NCBI RefSeq assembly: GCF_903645295.1
Contig: NZ_CAHJXM010000001.1
Location: forward strand, 1,048,501-1,112,500
DNA from: Bacillus sp. Marseille-Q1617
GTDB lineage: Bacteria; Bacillota; Bacilli; Bacillales; Bacillaceae_B
DNA: 64,000 nt
Direction: 5' to 3'
Shown here: one piece after another, positions 1 through 8,098 of the stretch
How positions within the stretch are numbered: the stretch's first letter is position 1
How the letters are laid out: each line of letters opens with the position of its first letter
Translations under genes and position numbers: made by a program
The notes under the pieces: model-generated
Databases searched by the model: none
The model's input: the letters and a program-made list of their open reading frames with translations, nothing else
Told to the model about the DNA's origin: nothing

Positions 1-1
1 C

Positions 2-466
2 AATTTAGAGCTTGTGGTTGCAGAAGATTCAATGGAAGTCACAGAAGGAATGACGAAGGTCCGTGTAGGACACCTTTCCCCTGATGCACCAACTGTTGAT
101 GTGGGGCCAATTGGAGGAGATGCATTATTCTCAGGAGCTGAGTTTAAAGCAATCACAGATTACAAAGAGCTGGATCCAGGCACATATGACCTGGAAATCA
201 GAACTCCTCAGGGTGAACAAGTATTAGATCTTTCTGGAACGATGTTAGAGGAAAATACAGTGTACAGCGTATTTGCCATTAATACAGCTGATCAATTGGA
301 AGTACTTGTGTTGAAAGACTACACACTCATGCCGGGAAGCATGCCTGAAACAGGAATGGGAGGAACTGCTGAAGAAACCGCTTCTACACTTCCTATCATT
401 CTGGCATCTGCTGTATTCGGCGGAGCAGCTCTTCTATTTGTCGCTCGCCGGAAGCTTGTGAAGTAA
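2..466 (+). CDS. DUF4397 domain surface protein, C-terminal part (5' truncated by window)
   Basis: The reading frame is open from base 2, so the start lies upstream of the window and the GTG at 14 is probably internal. The visible 154 residues carry a DUF4397-type beta domain (VRVGHLSPDAPTVDV near the beginning). After it come an MPETG motif, a glycine-rich spacer, a hydrophobic segment (LPIILASAVFGGAALLFV) and a basic tail (ARRKLVK). That order is the layout of a sortase cell-wall sorting signal, with Met in place of the usual Leu. The sortase gene follows directly, its ATG sharing one base with this gene's TAA, so the two are translationally coupled and this protein is the likely substrate. 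Surface attachment is inference; the ligand of the DUF4397 domain is unknown. Confidence 0.8.
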   Translation, partial: NLELVVAEDSMEVTEGMTKVRVGHLSPDAPTVDVGPIGGDALFSGAEFKAITDYKELDPGTYDLEIRTPQGEQVLDLSGTMLEENTVYSVFAINTADQLEVLVLKDYTLMPGSMPETGMGGTAEETASTLPIILASAVFGGAALLFVARRKLVK

Positions 467-1098
467 TGAGGCTTCGTGTAATTGGAATTTTGTTGACGGC
501 TCTTCTTGCAGGTTGTTCTGCAGAGGAGCCTCAACGGGTTCAACAAAAGGCGGAACAATCAAAGCCCCTTGAACACCCTGTACAAGTTAAACCTTCAAAA
601 ACGGTTGAAAATTCAAATGCAGTAATGGAAGAAGAGGCAGGTATCCATCCATCTGTCTTATCAATCCCTGCCCTGGATCTCGAAGCACCGGTTAAAGAAT
701 TCGGCCTGGACGAAGAAGGGAATATGGAGCTCCCTGAAAACGGGGAGGATGTAGCGTGGTTTGAACCAGGTTCTGAGCCTGGTGATGCGGGAAATGCGGT
801 ACTTGCAGGCCACGTGGATGACGAAAAAGCTCCGGCAATCTTTTTTAGGTTGAAGGAACTGGAGATAGGCGATGAAATCTATCTTTATGATAAGAACGGA
901 GAACGGCTTACGTTTGTCGTAAGAGACAAAGTTGCCTATCAAAAAGATGACGCACCCCTTAGAAAAATATTCGGCCCAACCGATAAACGCATGTTGAATC
1001 TTATCACTTGCACGGGTTATTTTGATCGGGACATACGCAATTATGTAGAAAGACTTGTCGTATACACTGAACTGACAGAAGAGCCAAATGAATCATAA
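466..1098 (+). CDS. Class F-type sortase with lipoprotein signal
   Basis: This 210-residue protein has the sortase catalytic set: His116 in LAGHVD, Cys182 in LITCTG and Arg196 in YVERLVVY, within an ~130-residue beta-barrel domain (about 62-202). Sortases cut LPXTG-like signals and transfer the protein to the cell wall. The N-terminus (MRLRVIGILLTALLAGC) ends in a lipobox, with Cys17 as the predicted lipidated residue, so the enzyme would be lipid-anchored rather than held by an N-terminal helix. Residues 18-60 are a charged linker. The ATG overlaps the upstream TAA. The neighbouring MPETG protein is the obvious substrate. The class F assignment rests on size and general resemblance and is less certain than the sortase call itself. 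Confidence 0.85.
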   Translation: MRLRVIGILLTALLAGCSAEEPQRVQQKAEQSKPLEHPVQVKPSKTVENSNAVMEEEAGIHPSVLSIPALDLEAPVKEFGLDEEGNMELPENGEDVAWFEPGSEPGDAGNAVLAGHVDDEKAPAIFFRLKELEIGDEIYLYDKNGERLTFVVRDKVAYQKDDAPLRKIFGPTDKRMLNLITCTGYFDRDIRNYVERLVVYTELTEEPNES

Positions 1099-1138
1099 AG
1101 AGTTTTTTGTTCCCTTCATGGAATGAAAGCTCTTTTTT
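1097..1138 (+). terminator. Intrinsic terminator after the sortase gene
   Basis: AAAGAG (1097-1102) pairs with CTCTTT (1130-1135), with an inner TTCAT/ATGAA stem, and a T run follows. The stem is imperfect. Confidence 0.5.
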
Positions 1139-1187
1139 GTTGAGACCAGCTTTGTACAGGAATGACAAAAATGAACAGCAAAGTTCC

Positions 1188-1229
1188 TGTAATAAAAAAT
1201 GCCGGCACCTCATATAGCGAGGCACCGGC
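1188..1229 (-). terminator. Terminator of adeC
   Basis: On the minus strand a GCCGG...CCGGC hairpin with an inner GAGG/CCTC part is followed by ATTTTTTATT. It lies about 35 bases beyond the adeC stop. Confidence 0.7.
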
Positions 1230-1263
1230 GGTTATCCAAATGGGTCTATTCAAAAAGCTGAAA

Positions 1264-3006
1264 CTATTCTGCTTCTACTGAAATATGCTGAAAGCTCTCT
1301 ACATCAAATAGGCCAAGATCAGTGATTTTTAAAGAAGGAATAACAGGCAAAGTCAGAAAAGACAACGTGAGAAAAGGATTGAAACTTCCTGTGAATCCTA
1401 CTTCCGATAAAGCGTATTTTATCTTCACCAGCCCGTTGTATACGGCACTGGATTCTTCATTTGAAAGTAATCCGGCGATGGGAAGCGAAAGCGAAGTAAT
1501 CGCTTTTCCATTTTTAATTACCACGAGCCCTCCATTGATATCTTTCAAAGAATTTACAGCTTTTAAGATATCTCCATCATTGGTCCCCACAGCAACAATA
1601 TTATGTGAGTCGTGAGCTACGGTAGTGGCAATGGCTCCGTCCTTTATTCCAAAACCTTTCACGACTCCTTTTCCAATATTGCCGGTTTTCTTATGCCTTT
1701 CCACCACACATATTTTAAGTTGATCGTTTGAAACAGATGGAGAAAAGTATCCCTCATTTACATCAACTTTCTCAATACATTTCGTAGTACGCAGCTGATT
1801 CGGTATGATTGCAATTATGTGGGCTTTATCAGTATGTTTTATCGGGATTTCAAGCTCTTTTTTTGTCATTACTGGTATGTTTACTGTGTCTGTGAGTGAA
1901 GTGTCGGCTGCAGCCCCCGGAATGGCTTCCCCGACATACTTTCCGGACTTTGCAACAAGTTTCCCCTTTTTATAAACATCAGATATGTTAATAGAGTTCA
2001 GATCATCCAAAAACAGAAGGTCGGCATCGTATCCTGGGGCAACCGCTCCTTTATTTGACAAACCGTAGCATTCTGCAGCATTGATTGTAGCCATCCCGAT
2101 GGCAATCAGTGGGTCAAGCCCCTCCTTAATCGCCAGGCGTACATTGTGGTCGATGCTGCCCTCGCCGATTAAATCATCAAGATGTTTATCATCTGTACAA
2201 AATAAACACCGGCGGGCATTTCTTTCTGTCACGACCGTTATGAGTGACTTTAAGTCTTTGGCAACAGAACCTTCGCGGATCAAAAGATACATTCCCCTTT
2301 TCAGGCGTTCTTTTGCTTCTGAAGGAGTATGGCATTCATGATCTGTCGTAATGCCGGCTGATTTATACATGTTGACTGCATCCGGACCCAATCCAGCCAA
2401 ATGTCCGTCAATCCTGGCCTTATGCCGAGAAGCGGCAGCAATTTTATCAATGATTGAATCATTCGCGTTTTGAAGGGACGGGAAATCCATTACCTCTGCC
2501 AATCCCAATACACGTTTATGCGAATAAAAGGGATCCAGATCATTTGCGGTCAGCACCGCTCCTGAATTCTCAAAGGGTGTCGCAGGGACGGAGGATGGAA
2601 GCATGAAGAAAACATCCAATGGGACATCCTTTGAGTTTTCCAACATAAATTCAATCCCTTTTCTGCCGGCTACATTCGCGATTTCATGCGGGTCTGTTAT
2701 AACTGTCGTCACTCCGTGGGGGACGACCACTTTACAGAACTCGACCGGGGTCACCATTGATGATTCGATATGAACGTGACCGTCAATAAAGGAGGGACTA
2801 ATATAGCGTTTCTCCGCATCAATCACTTGCTTCCCTTCATATTCCCCAATCCCGACAATGATACCGCCAGATATGGCAATGTCCTCTTCGAGTATTTCCT
2901 GATTAAAAACATCTATGATTTTCCCGTTTTTTATCACGATATCTGCCGGCATTTCGTGATTCGCGACAGCTATTTGTTTCTTTAAAGAATTTTTATCGAG
3001 TTGCAT
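1264..3006 (-). CDS. adeC: Adenine deaminase
   Basis: The enzyme converts adenine to hypoxanthine and ammonia in purine salvage in the cytoplasm. It is a 580-residue amidohydrolase, the usual length for bacterial AdeC. Metal-binding and catalytic motifs are visible: GHVHIESS (76-83), TDPHEIANVAG (104-114), GHLAG (201-205), DHECHTP (222-228) and CTDDKH (270-275). The C-terminal third is the adenine-deaminase-specific domain. The ATG at 3006 has a strong AAGGAGGAAA site 5-8 bases upstream. The leader carries a purine riboswitch and terminator, so the gene is predicted to shut off when guanine or hypoxanthine is abundant. It is monocistronic, between its own promoter and a terminator. Confidence 0.95.
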   Translation of the reverse strand: MQLDKNSLKKQIAVANHEMPADIVIKNGKIIDVFNQEILEEDIAISGGIIVGIGEYEGKQVIDAEKRYISPSFIDGHVHIESSMVTPVEFCKVVVPHGVTTVITDPHEIANVAGRKGIEFMLENSKDVPLDVFFMLPSSVPATPFENSGAVLTANDLDPFYSHKRVLGLAEVMDFPSLQNANDSIIDKIAAASRHKARIDGHLAGLGPDAVNMYKSAGITTDHECHTPSEAKERLKRGMYLLIREGSVAKDLKSLITVVTERNARRCLFCTDDKHLDDLIGEGSIDHNVRLAIKEGLDPLIAIGMATINAAECYGLSNKGAVAPGYDADLLFLDDLNSINISDVYKKGKLVAKSGKYVGEAIPGAAADTSLTDTVNIPVMTKKELEIPIKHTDKAHIIAIIPNQLRTTKCIEKVDVNEGYFSPSVSNDQLKICVVERHKKTGNIGKGVVKGFGIKDGAIATTVAHDSHNIVAVGTNDGDILKAVNSLKDINGGLVVIKNGKAITSLSLPIAGLLSNEESSAVYNGLVKIKYALSEVGFTGSFNPFLTLSFLTLPVIPSLKITDLGLFDVESFQHISVEAE

Positions 3007-3079
3007 ACTTTTCCTCCTTCATTAGTACGAGTGCCATGGGAAGGGACGCATTCTTGTGCAGACCTCCCGATATGAGAGC

Positions 3080-3108
3080 AAAATAAAAACCCTTGATATA
3101 CCAAGGGT
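3080..3108 (-). terminator. Riboswitch expression-platform terminator
   Basis: On the minus strand ACCCTTG (3108-3102) pairs with CAAGGGT (3095-3089), and TTTTATTTT follows. It lies between the purine aptamer and the adeC start, so ligand binding would allow premature termination. Confidence 0.85.
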
Positions 3109-3164
3109 CTGACATTGAAGAGGAATAGTAAACGTGAAAAGGGCATAAAGCACCTCTTTTCCCT

Positions 3165-3233
3165 CTCGTAGTCAAACCATTTACGGCAGTTTGGTAGAAA
3201 CTTATGGACCATATCTCCAAGATTATACGAGTG
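3165..3233 (-). promoter_or_regulatory. Purine riboswitch aptamer (guanine/hypoxanthine type)
   Basis: Read on the minus strand, P1 is CTCGTA (3231-3226) pairing with TACGAG (3170-3165). The conserved core segments are all present: TATAAT after P1, GATATGG in P2, AAGTTTCTACC at the J2/3 junction, and GCCGTAAAT before the P3 strand. The 3' junction reads GAC-TAC-G, placing a C at the position that distinguishes guanine (C) from adenine (U) aptamers. A perfect terminator follows 57 bases later, which fits an OFF switch. The motif match and C assignment are seen directly; the ligand is inferred from the known rule for this family. Confidence 0.93.
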
Positions 3234-3266
3234 AAGCAAAGTGTTTAGTTATAAATATTAGATAAC

Positions 3267-3296
3267 ATTTTATACGCTGGAGTCCAAAACTGTCAA
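3267..3296 (-). promoter_or_regulatory. Sigma-A promoter of adeC
   Basis: Minus-strand TTGACA (3296-3291) and TATAAAAT (3274-3267) are 16 bases apart, just upstream of the riboswitch. Confidence 0.75.
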
Positions 3297-3516
3297 TGTT
3301 GGTTTATAGGCAAGAATAGACTAATTAACACAATGCTGGTTGTAACTCTTTTAACTCTTTTGCTGATTGAAGCAGCGGATGCAGGCGATGTTGAGAAGGT
3401 AAAAAAACAGGTTATGATCAAAGTTTAATTTTTCCAAAAAAATCCTTTAATTCCTTCTGTCATTCCTTTACTATTATGGTAGAGAGTTTTCTGAAAAAGA
3501 GGTGATGGGGGTAACT
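3297..3516 (+). other. Intergenic region with a possible tiny ORF remnant
   Basis: Between the adeC promoter and the phosphoesterase gene there is no clear gene. An ATG at 3333 opens 31 codons (ending 3428; LLIEAADAGDVEKV) without a ribosome site, so it may be a gene remnant. Otherwise nothing was recognised. Confidence 0.3.
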
Positions 3517-4905
3517 ATGAAACTGAAAATAATCCATACGAATGACTTGCACAGTCACTTTGATGCATTTTCTCAAGTGGTAACATTGATCAAGGAATAT
3601 AAAGACGAAGATACTTTAGTTCTTGATGGAGGCGATTTTGCAGATTTCAAGAGCATAGAGCTGCAGGGCACAAGAGGCATGGCAGCCATTGAGCTTTTGG
3701 AGTATGCCGGGTATGATGCGTTGACCATCGGAAACAATGAAATGTTCAATGGGGTTGATACTCTTGAGCACATGGCATCGAACAGCCCTGTTCCATTCAT
3801 CAGTAATAATCTCCTTAAAAGAGACAGAACTAAAATCGATGGAGTATGTTCGAGCATCATCCTTGAGAAAAAAGGTCTCCGCATCCTCATTACGGGTGCA
3901 TCTCCCGATATGCAGGATTTCAGTGATGGTCTGGGTGTACATATGACCGATTATAAAAAAGCAATTGAAGAAGAACTCGTAAGATATGAAGGGAATTATG
4001 ACGTATGTATTCTTCTCAACCACCTCGGGACGTTTGTGGATGAAGTTCTGGTCGATGGATTAGAAGGCGTTGATATCATTCTATCCGCCCATGATCATAA
4101 AGTCTATCCACAGGCAAAAGTGGTGCACAATGCGATTATGAACAGTGCAGGCTGTTATGGAGAATATGTCGGTATGATTGAAATAGATGTAAGTGATACG
4201 GGGGTGAAACTGCTCACCTCCCAAAATACAGTCACAAAAGATGCTGCCCGGGACGAAGGAGTCCTGTTCATTTTAAATAAAAATAAAGAAAAAGCGATAG
4301 AAGTCTTAAGCAAGCCGCTTTACACGCTCGAAAAACCACTTTGGCATGATGTGATGGAGGAGAATCCTTTAACCAATTTAATTGCTGATGGTGTTAAGGA
4401 TATGCTGCATTGTGATATCGGGCTGATGAATAGCGGAATTGCGAATGCGGGGATCTTCGGGTACGTATCGAATAAGAAATTGATTGAGGTTTGTCCTTCA
4501 CCTTTGAATCCCACTTCATTCGAGATTCAAGGAAAAGATTTGCGGGAGGCGTTTGAGCAATCGCTGGATGCTGATGTATGCCTGAATGAGGGGAAGGGAC
4601 CTGGATTCCGGGGAAGATTCGTCGGACGCCTGCATGTGTCTGGTGCTGAAATCGTTCATGATGGTAAAAAGGTCCGCGAAGTTTTCATTGCAGGGGAGCC
4701 TCTGGATGATGAGAAGTGGTATACAGTAGCATCTTCTGACTATTTGCAGCGCGGATCCGGTTATCCATCCCTTGCCAACAATCGCAATGAAAAATATCTG
4801 GCAGAAGAAATCAAGGATGTAATCAGGATTTATGGGAAAAGAAGCGATTTCCTTGAAAAGGCTGATGAAGGTCGTTGGAAAGAGAAGCTTGATGTGAATG
4901 TATAA
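3517..4905 (+). CDS. Bifunctional metallophosphatase/5'-nucleotidase-like protein (YunD type)
   Basis: A two-domain phosphoesterase of about 462 residues. The N-terminal calcineurin-like metallophosphatase domain shows HTNDLHSH (D10 and H12 as metal ligands), DGGDF, LLNHLG and SAHDH. The C-terminal 5'-nucleotidase domain begins near residue 270 (NPLTNLIADGVKD, LNPTSFEIQGKDLREAFEQ). The usual GNHE motif reads GNNE here, so the catalytic His is Asn, as I recall for B. subtilis YunD. No signal peptide is present, so it should act in the cytoplasm, unlike secreted 5'-nucleotidases. An in-frame GTG lies at 3502, but the ATG at 3517 fits the AAAGAGGTG site better. Substrate is unknown. Confidence 0.85.
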   Translation: MKLKIIHTNDLHSHFDAFSQVVTLIKEYKDEDTLVLDGGDFADFKSIELQGTRGMAAIELLEYAGYDALTIGNNEMFNGVDTLEHMASNSPVPFISNNLLKRDRTKIDGVCSSIILEKKGLRILITGASPDMQDFSDGLGVHMTDYKKAIEEELVRYEGNYDVCILLNHLGTFVDEVLVDGLEGVDIILSAHDHKVYPQAKVVHNAIMNSAGCYGEYVGMIEIDVSDTGVKLLTSQNTVTKDAARDEGVLFILNKNKEKAIEVLSKPLYTLEKPLWHDVMEENPLTNLIADGVKDMLHCDIGLMNSGIANAGIFGYVSNKKLIEVCPSPLNPTSFEIQGKDLREAFEQSLDADVCLNEGKGPGFRGRFVGRLHVSGAEIVHDGKKVREVFIAGEPLDDEKWYTVASSDYLQRGSGYPSLANNRNEKYLAEEIKDVIRIYGKRSDFLEKADEGRWKEKLDVNV

Positions 4906-4948
4906 AATGGGAGGACAATACAATTCTTAAAAGAAAGGATGAACACAC

Positions 4949-5068
4949 GTGGATACTGGTATAATATTTGCTTTTTCCATTGCCGTTGGTTCACTGGGTG
5001 TAGCGCTCAGTGCCTTATCGATTGCAGGCAAACTTGAAAAAAGGGTAAAGGAATTAGAGAAAAAATAA
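4949..5068 (+). CDS. Small single-pass membrane protein (39 aa)
   Basis: A short gene starting at GTG 4949 after an AAAGGATG ribosome site. It encodes one hydrophobic helix (about residues 4-28, rich in Gly, Ala, Ser and Ile) followed by a charged coiled-coil-like tail (KLEKRVKELEKK). It lies 43 bases after the phosphoesterase gene and directly before a strong terminator, so it is probably the last gene of that transcript. I do not recognise the family. Proteins of this shape are common in Bacillaceae and often annotated hypothetical. Confidence 0.65.
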   Translation: MDTGIIFAFSIAVGSLGVALSALSIAGKLEKRVKELEKK

Positions 5069-5076
5069 TGTGTTAC

Positions 5077-5109
5077 GAAAAGCGCCCAGAGTTTCTGGGT
5101 GCTTTTCTT
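5077..5109 (+). terminator. Intrinsic terminator
   Basis: GAAAAGC-GCCCAGA pairs with CTGGGTGCTTTTC and a T-rich end follows, 8 bases after the small membrane protein gene. Confidence 0.8.
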
Positions 5110-5138
5110 ATTATCAGGCAGTTCCCTGAAACTTACAG

Positions 5139-5164
5139 GTTTCTAGTGAAAAACTACGGGGTAT
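5139..5164 (+). promoter_or_regulatory. Candidate sigma-B promoter
   Basis: GTTTCT (5139-5144), 14 bases, then GGGTAT (5159-5164), ending 42 bases before the hydrolase ATG. The -10 matches the sigma-B consensus perfectly and the -35 in four of six positions. Confidence 0.5.
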
Positions 5165-5206
5165 CATTTTATAGAATACAAGTATAGTAGTAAAGGAGAA
5201 ACCTAT

Positions 5207-6172
5207 ATGATAAAACGCATCGGCTTAACGTTAAGCTGGCTTCTCATAATAACGGTTATCGTCCTTTTCGGTGCAGCAAATTATATATACAACGTGGCCA
5301 TCAACCGCAATGATGAGGCAATCAGGCTTTACGGGTCTGAGGAAGCGGTTAAAGCGGTGAGTGCGCTGGAAGAAGAACAGAAAAGATTGCAGGAACTGAG
5401 GAGCTGGACGGAGAGACAGGATTTTGAAGAGATCGAGATACAAAGTGATGATGGGCTGACCCTTAGTGCACGATATTTGAAAAATGATGCACCAAATGGG
5501 AAAACGGTCATTTTAGCTCACGGGTATAAAGGGAATAATGAGCAGCTGCCAGAAGTAACAAGATACTATTATGAGAAAGGATTTAACATTTTAAAGCCAG
5601 ACGCCAGGGGACACGGTAAGAGTGAAGGGGAATATATCGGCTATGGCTGGCACGATCGCAATGATTTACGAAAGTGGATTGATTATTTAGTAGAAGATGA
5701 GGATGAGAGATTTATCTTTCTTCATGGGTTTTCAATGGGGGCATCCACTGTTTTGATGGCAAGCGGCGAGGAGCTTCCAAGAGAGGTGAGAGGAGTCATT
5801 GCTGACAGCGGATATACATCAGTGAAAGAAGAATTGGATCATCAGCTAAAGTATCTTTATGATCTGCCTTCTTTTCCATTGATGGATGTCACAAGTATGG
5901 TCACTAAAGTACGGGCTGGTTTTTCATTTGATGAAGCATCAGCACTCAATCAAGTAAAGAAAAAGAGAAATGATTTGCCGCTCTTTATCATCCATGGTGA
6001 TAAGGACGAACTCGTCCCTTCGGAAATGGCTTCGCGATTATATGAAAATGCGTCCGGGGAGAAAAAATTATGGATCATTCCAGACGTTGGTCATACGGAA
6101 GGCTTTTTGGAGGAGGAGGAAGAATACCGGGTAAGATTGACTGGATTTATCGAGGAAGCCATGCAGCGATAA
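5207..6172 (+). CDS. Membrane-anchored alpha/beta hydrolase (YqkD family)
   Basis: A 321-residue serine hydrolase. Residues 8-28 form an N-terminal signal anchor, so the catalytic domain is probably extracytoplasmic. The fold is recognised by ILAHGYKGN (oxyanion region, 102-110) and the nucleophile elbow GFSMGAS (Ser176). The acid is Asp267 in GDKDELV and the base His296 in DVGHTE. These resemble B. subtilis YqkD and other uncharacterised alpha/beta hydrolases; substrate unknown. The ATG follows a TAAAGGAGAAACCTAT site. A sigma-B-like promoter precedes the gene, hinting at general stress control. It is monocistronic, ending at a strong terminator. Confidence 0.85.
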   Translation: MIKRIGLTLSWLLIITVIVLFGAANYIYNVAINRNDEAIRLYGSEEAVKAVSALEEEQKRLQELRSWTERQDFEEIEIQSDDGLTLSARYLKNDAPNGKTVILAHGYKGNNEQLPEVTRYYYEKGFNILKPDARGHGKSEGEYIGYGWHDRNDLRKWIDYLVEDEDERFIFLHGFSMGASTVLMASGEELPREVRGVIADSGYTSVKEELDHQLKYLYDLPSFPLMDVTSMVTKVRAGFSFDEASALNQVKKKRNDLPLFIIHGDKDELVPSEMASRLYENASGEKKLWIIPDVGHTEGFLEEEEEYRVRLTGFIEEAMQR

Positions 6173-6177
6173 AAGGA

Positions 6178-6215
6178 AGAAAGGACAAGGAATTCACATA
6201 TTCCTTGTCCTTTTA
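6178..6215. terminator. Bidirectional terminator
   Basis: AAAGGACAAGGAAT and ATTCCTTGTCCTTTT form a near-perfect stem with A and T runs on both sides, between convergent genes. Confidence 0.9.
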
Positions 6216-6218
6216 TTG

Positions 6219-6482
6219 TTACTTTTTGTTTGGATATCCGCTTGAGTCGGGCGAGACCATTCCCCCTGCACCTGTGGAATTGACATCTGGATCTGCACCT
6301 TTTGGCTGATCCGGCATGGAAGAATGCATTTTATCGTAAGAAGAGTCTGTTGACTCCATATCCTCACTCAAAGAAACCAATTTGAGTTCCGAGCCTTCGA
6401 GTTTGTTTTTGACTTGTTCCTTCGCTTCATCAGCAGTTAAAGAGTCCGGTGAATACTCAAGTGTAAGGGTTAATGTTTTCAT
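6219..6482 (-). CDS. Hypothetical small protein (87 aa)
   Basis: Two ATGs are in frame (6488 and 6482). The AAAGGGAGG site lies two bases from the first and eight from the second, so 6482 is preferred. The product begins MKTLTLTLEYSPDSLTADEAKEQVKNKLEG, a beta-alpha start resembling a small alpha/beta domain. It continues into a polar, probably disordered tail rich in Ser, Asp, Pro and Gly (about residues 42-87). No signal peptide or membrane segment is seen. I do not recognise the family. Confidence 0.7.
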   Translation of the reverse strand: MKTLTLTLEYSPDSLTADEAKEQVKNKLEGSELKLVSLSEDMESTDSSYDKMHSSMPDQPKGADPDVNSTGAGGMVSPDSSGYPNKK

Positions 6483-6634
6483 GGTCATTTCCTCCCTTTA
6501 ATTATTAGTAATTAATGGTGTGTTTCCCGTGAAGCGATTCTTTCAAACCGGAGAAATGTAAAAATGCATTCTGTTTTAGGGTTAAATCATTAATCGTAAA
6601 GGCAAATGAGAGTATAAAAATAACTTTAATACTA

Positions 6635-6662
6635 TTGAAAAATTCAGATTATTATGTATAAT
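6635..6662 (+). promoter_or_regulatory. Sigma-A promoter of the glcD-like operon
   Basis: TTGAAA (6635-6640), 16 bases, TATAAT (6657-6662), followed by an A/T-rich leader and an AGAGGAGGAG ribosome site. Confidence 0.65.
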
Positions 6663-6700
6663 TTCATTCATTATAGTTTTTTCAAGAGGAGGAGAAATGG

Positions 6701-8098
6701 ATGACAGTGAAAGAGAGAGGACTGCTTCATGAATTAAAAGAATTGCTGAAAAGTCATCAAGTGACAACGAATGAAACGGTCCTGGAACAGCATGGCAGGG
6801 ATGAATCCTATCATCATCCAGGTTCTCCCGAAATAGTCGTGTTTCCTGAGAATGCGCAGCAAGTAAGTGAAATCGTTAAACTTGCAGGCGTGCATAACAC
6901 TCCCATCATCCCGTTTGGTTTAGGGACAAGTCTAGAGGGACATGTGATTCCTTATGAAAAAGGGATCAGCATTGATTTTTCACAAATGAATAAGATTCTG
7001 GAAGTAAGAGAAAAGGATTTCCTGGTCAGAGTGCAGCCGGGAGTGACCCGGTCCCAGCTTAATAAGGAATTAAAGAAATTCGGCTTATTTTTCTCGGTGG
7101 ACCCTGGAGCAGACGCGACTTTAGGAGGGATGGCCGCCACGAATGCGAGCGGTACGACATCCGTCAAATATGGTGTCATGCGAGACCAGGTCAGGGATAT
7201 CGAAGTCGTGCTTGCATCGGGTGATATCATCCATACAGGGAACCTTGCCCAAAAATCCTCGTCAGGCTATAACCTGAACCATTTATTTGTAGGATCGGAA
7301 GGGACCCTTGGATGCTTTACTGAATTGACATTGAGAGTTTATGGAATCCCTGAACACATCTTGGCTGCCAGGGCCTCCTTCCCGCATATTGATGAAACGG
7401 TGGAAGCAGTTGTATCCATTCTGCAGGCAGGGATCCCCGTTGCGAGGGTGGAACTGGTCGATGAGGCTTCGATGAGGCAGGTGAATAGGTTCAGCGATAC
7501 AAATTACATAGAAAAGCCGACTTTGTTTCTCGAGTTTCACGGAAACGAAGCAGGGCTGAAGCAGGATGTGGCATTCATGCAGGAAATCGTTTCAGACCAT
7601 GGATGTGAGGAGGTTCATTTCGAGGAAGACCAGGCAGCAAGGAATAAGCTGTGGGATGCCCGTCATAATCTTGCGTATGCATATGTCCACGGCAATCCTG
7701 GTAAAAAGATGATGGTAACAGATGTGTGCGTACCCATATCAGAATTATCCGGGGCAATCAAATCCGCCCGCGAAAAGCTTGAAGAGCTGAATCTGACGGG
7801 AGGGATCCTCGGCCATGTCGGAGATGGGAATTATCATGCTCTCGTGATGCTCGACCTAAACGACCCGGAAGAAGTCAAAAAAGCGGAAGCATTCAATGAA
7901 CAAATCGTTGAATATGCCCTTGAGAGAAACGGGACGTGTACCGGGGAGCATGGGGTAGGAGCAGGGAAAATGAAATATCAGCAAAGGGAACATGGAAGTG
8001 CACTGGAGGTCATGAAGAGCATAAAGGCTGCCCTTGACCCATCGGGGCTTTTAAACCCCAATAAACTGATCCATACAACGAAGGAGGTAAAGGGATGA
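6701..8098 (+). CDS. FAD-linked 2-hydroxyacid oxidoreductase (GlcD / D-lactate dehydrogenase type)
   Basis: A 465-residue enzyme of the FAD-linked oxidase family. The PCMH-type FAD domain includes PFGLGTSLEGH (71-81), DPGADATLGGMAATNASG (134-151) and VGSEGTLG (197-204). The C-terminal cap carries GHVGDGNYH (371-379) and GEHGVG (415-420), motifs typical of GlcD and cytochrome-dependent D-lactate dehydrogenases. It should oxidise glycolate, D-lactate or a related 2-hydroxyacid to the 2-oxoacid. The iron-sulfur partner genes of a classical glycolate oxidase (GlcE/GlcF) are absent, so it may act alone. The next gene, a BASS transporter, overlaps by four bases (ATGA) and probably imports the substrate. 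Confidence 0.88.
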   Translation: MTVKERGLLHELKELLKSHQVTTNETVLEQHGRDESYHHPGSPEIVVFPENAQQVSEIVKLAGVHNTPIIPFGLGTSLEGHVIPYEKGISIDFSQMNKILEVREKDFLVRVQPGVTRSQLNKELKKFGLFFSVDPGADATLGGMAATNASGTTSVKYGVMRDQVRDIEVVLASGDIIHTGNLAQKSSSGYNLNHLFVGSEGTLGCFTELTLRVYGIPEHILAARASFPHIDETVEAVVSILQAGIPVARVELVDEASMRQVNRFSDTNYIEKPTLFLEFHGNEAGLKQDVAFMQEIVSDHGCEEVHFEEDQAARNKLWDARHNLAYAYVHGNPGKKMMVTDVCVPISELSGAIKSAREKLEELNLTGGILGHVGDGNYHALVMLDLNDPEEVKKAEAFNEQIVEYALERNGTCTGEHGVGAGKMKYQQREHGSALEVMKSIKAALDPSGLLNPNKLIHTTKEVKG

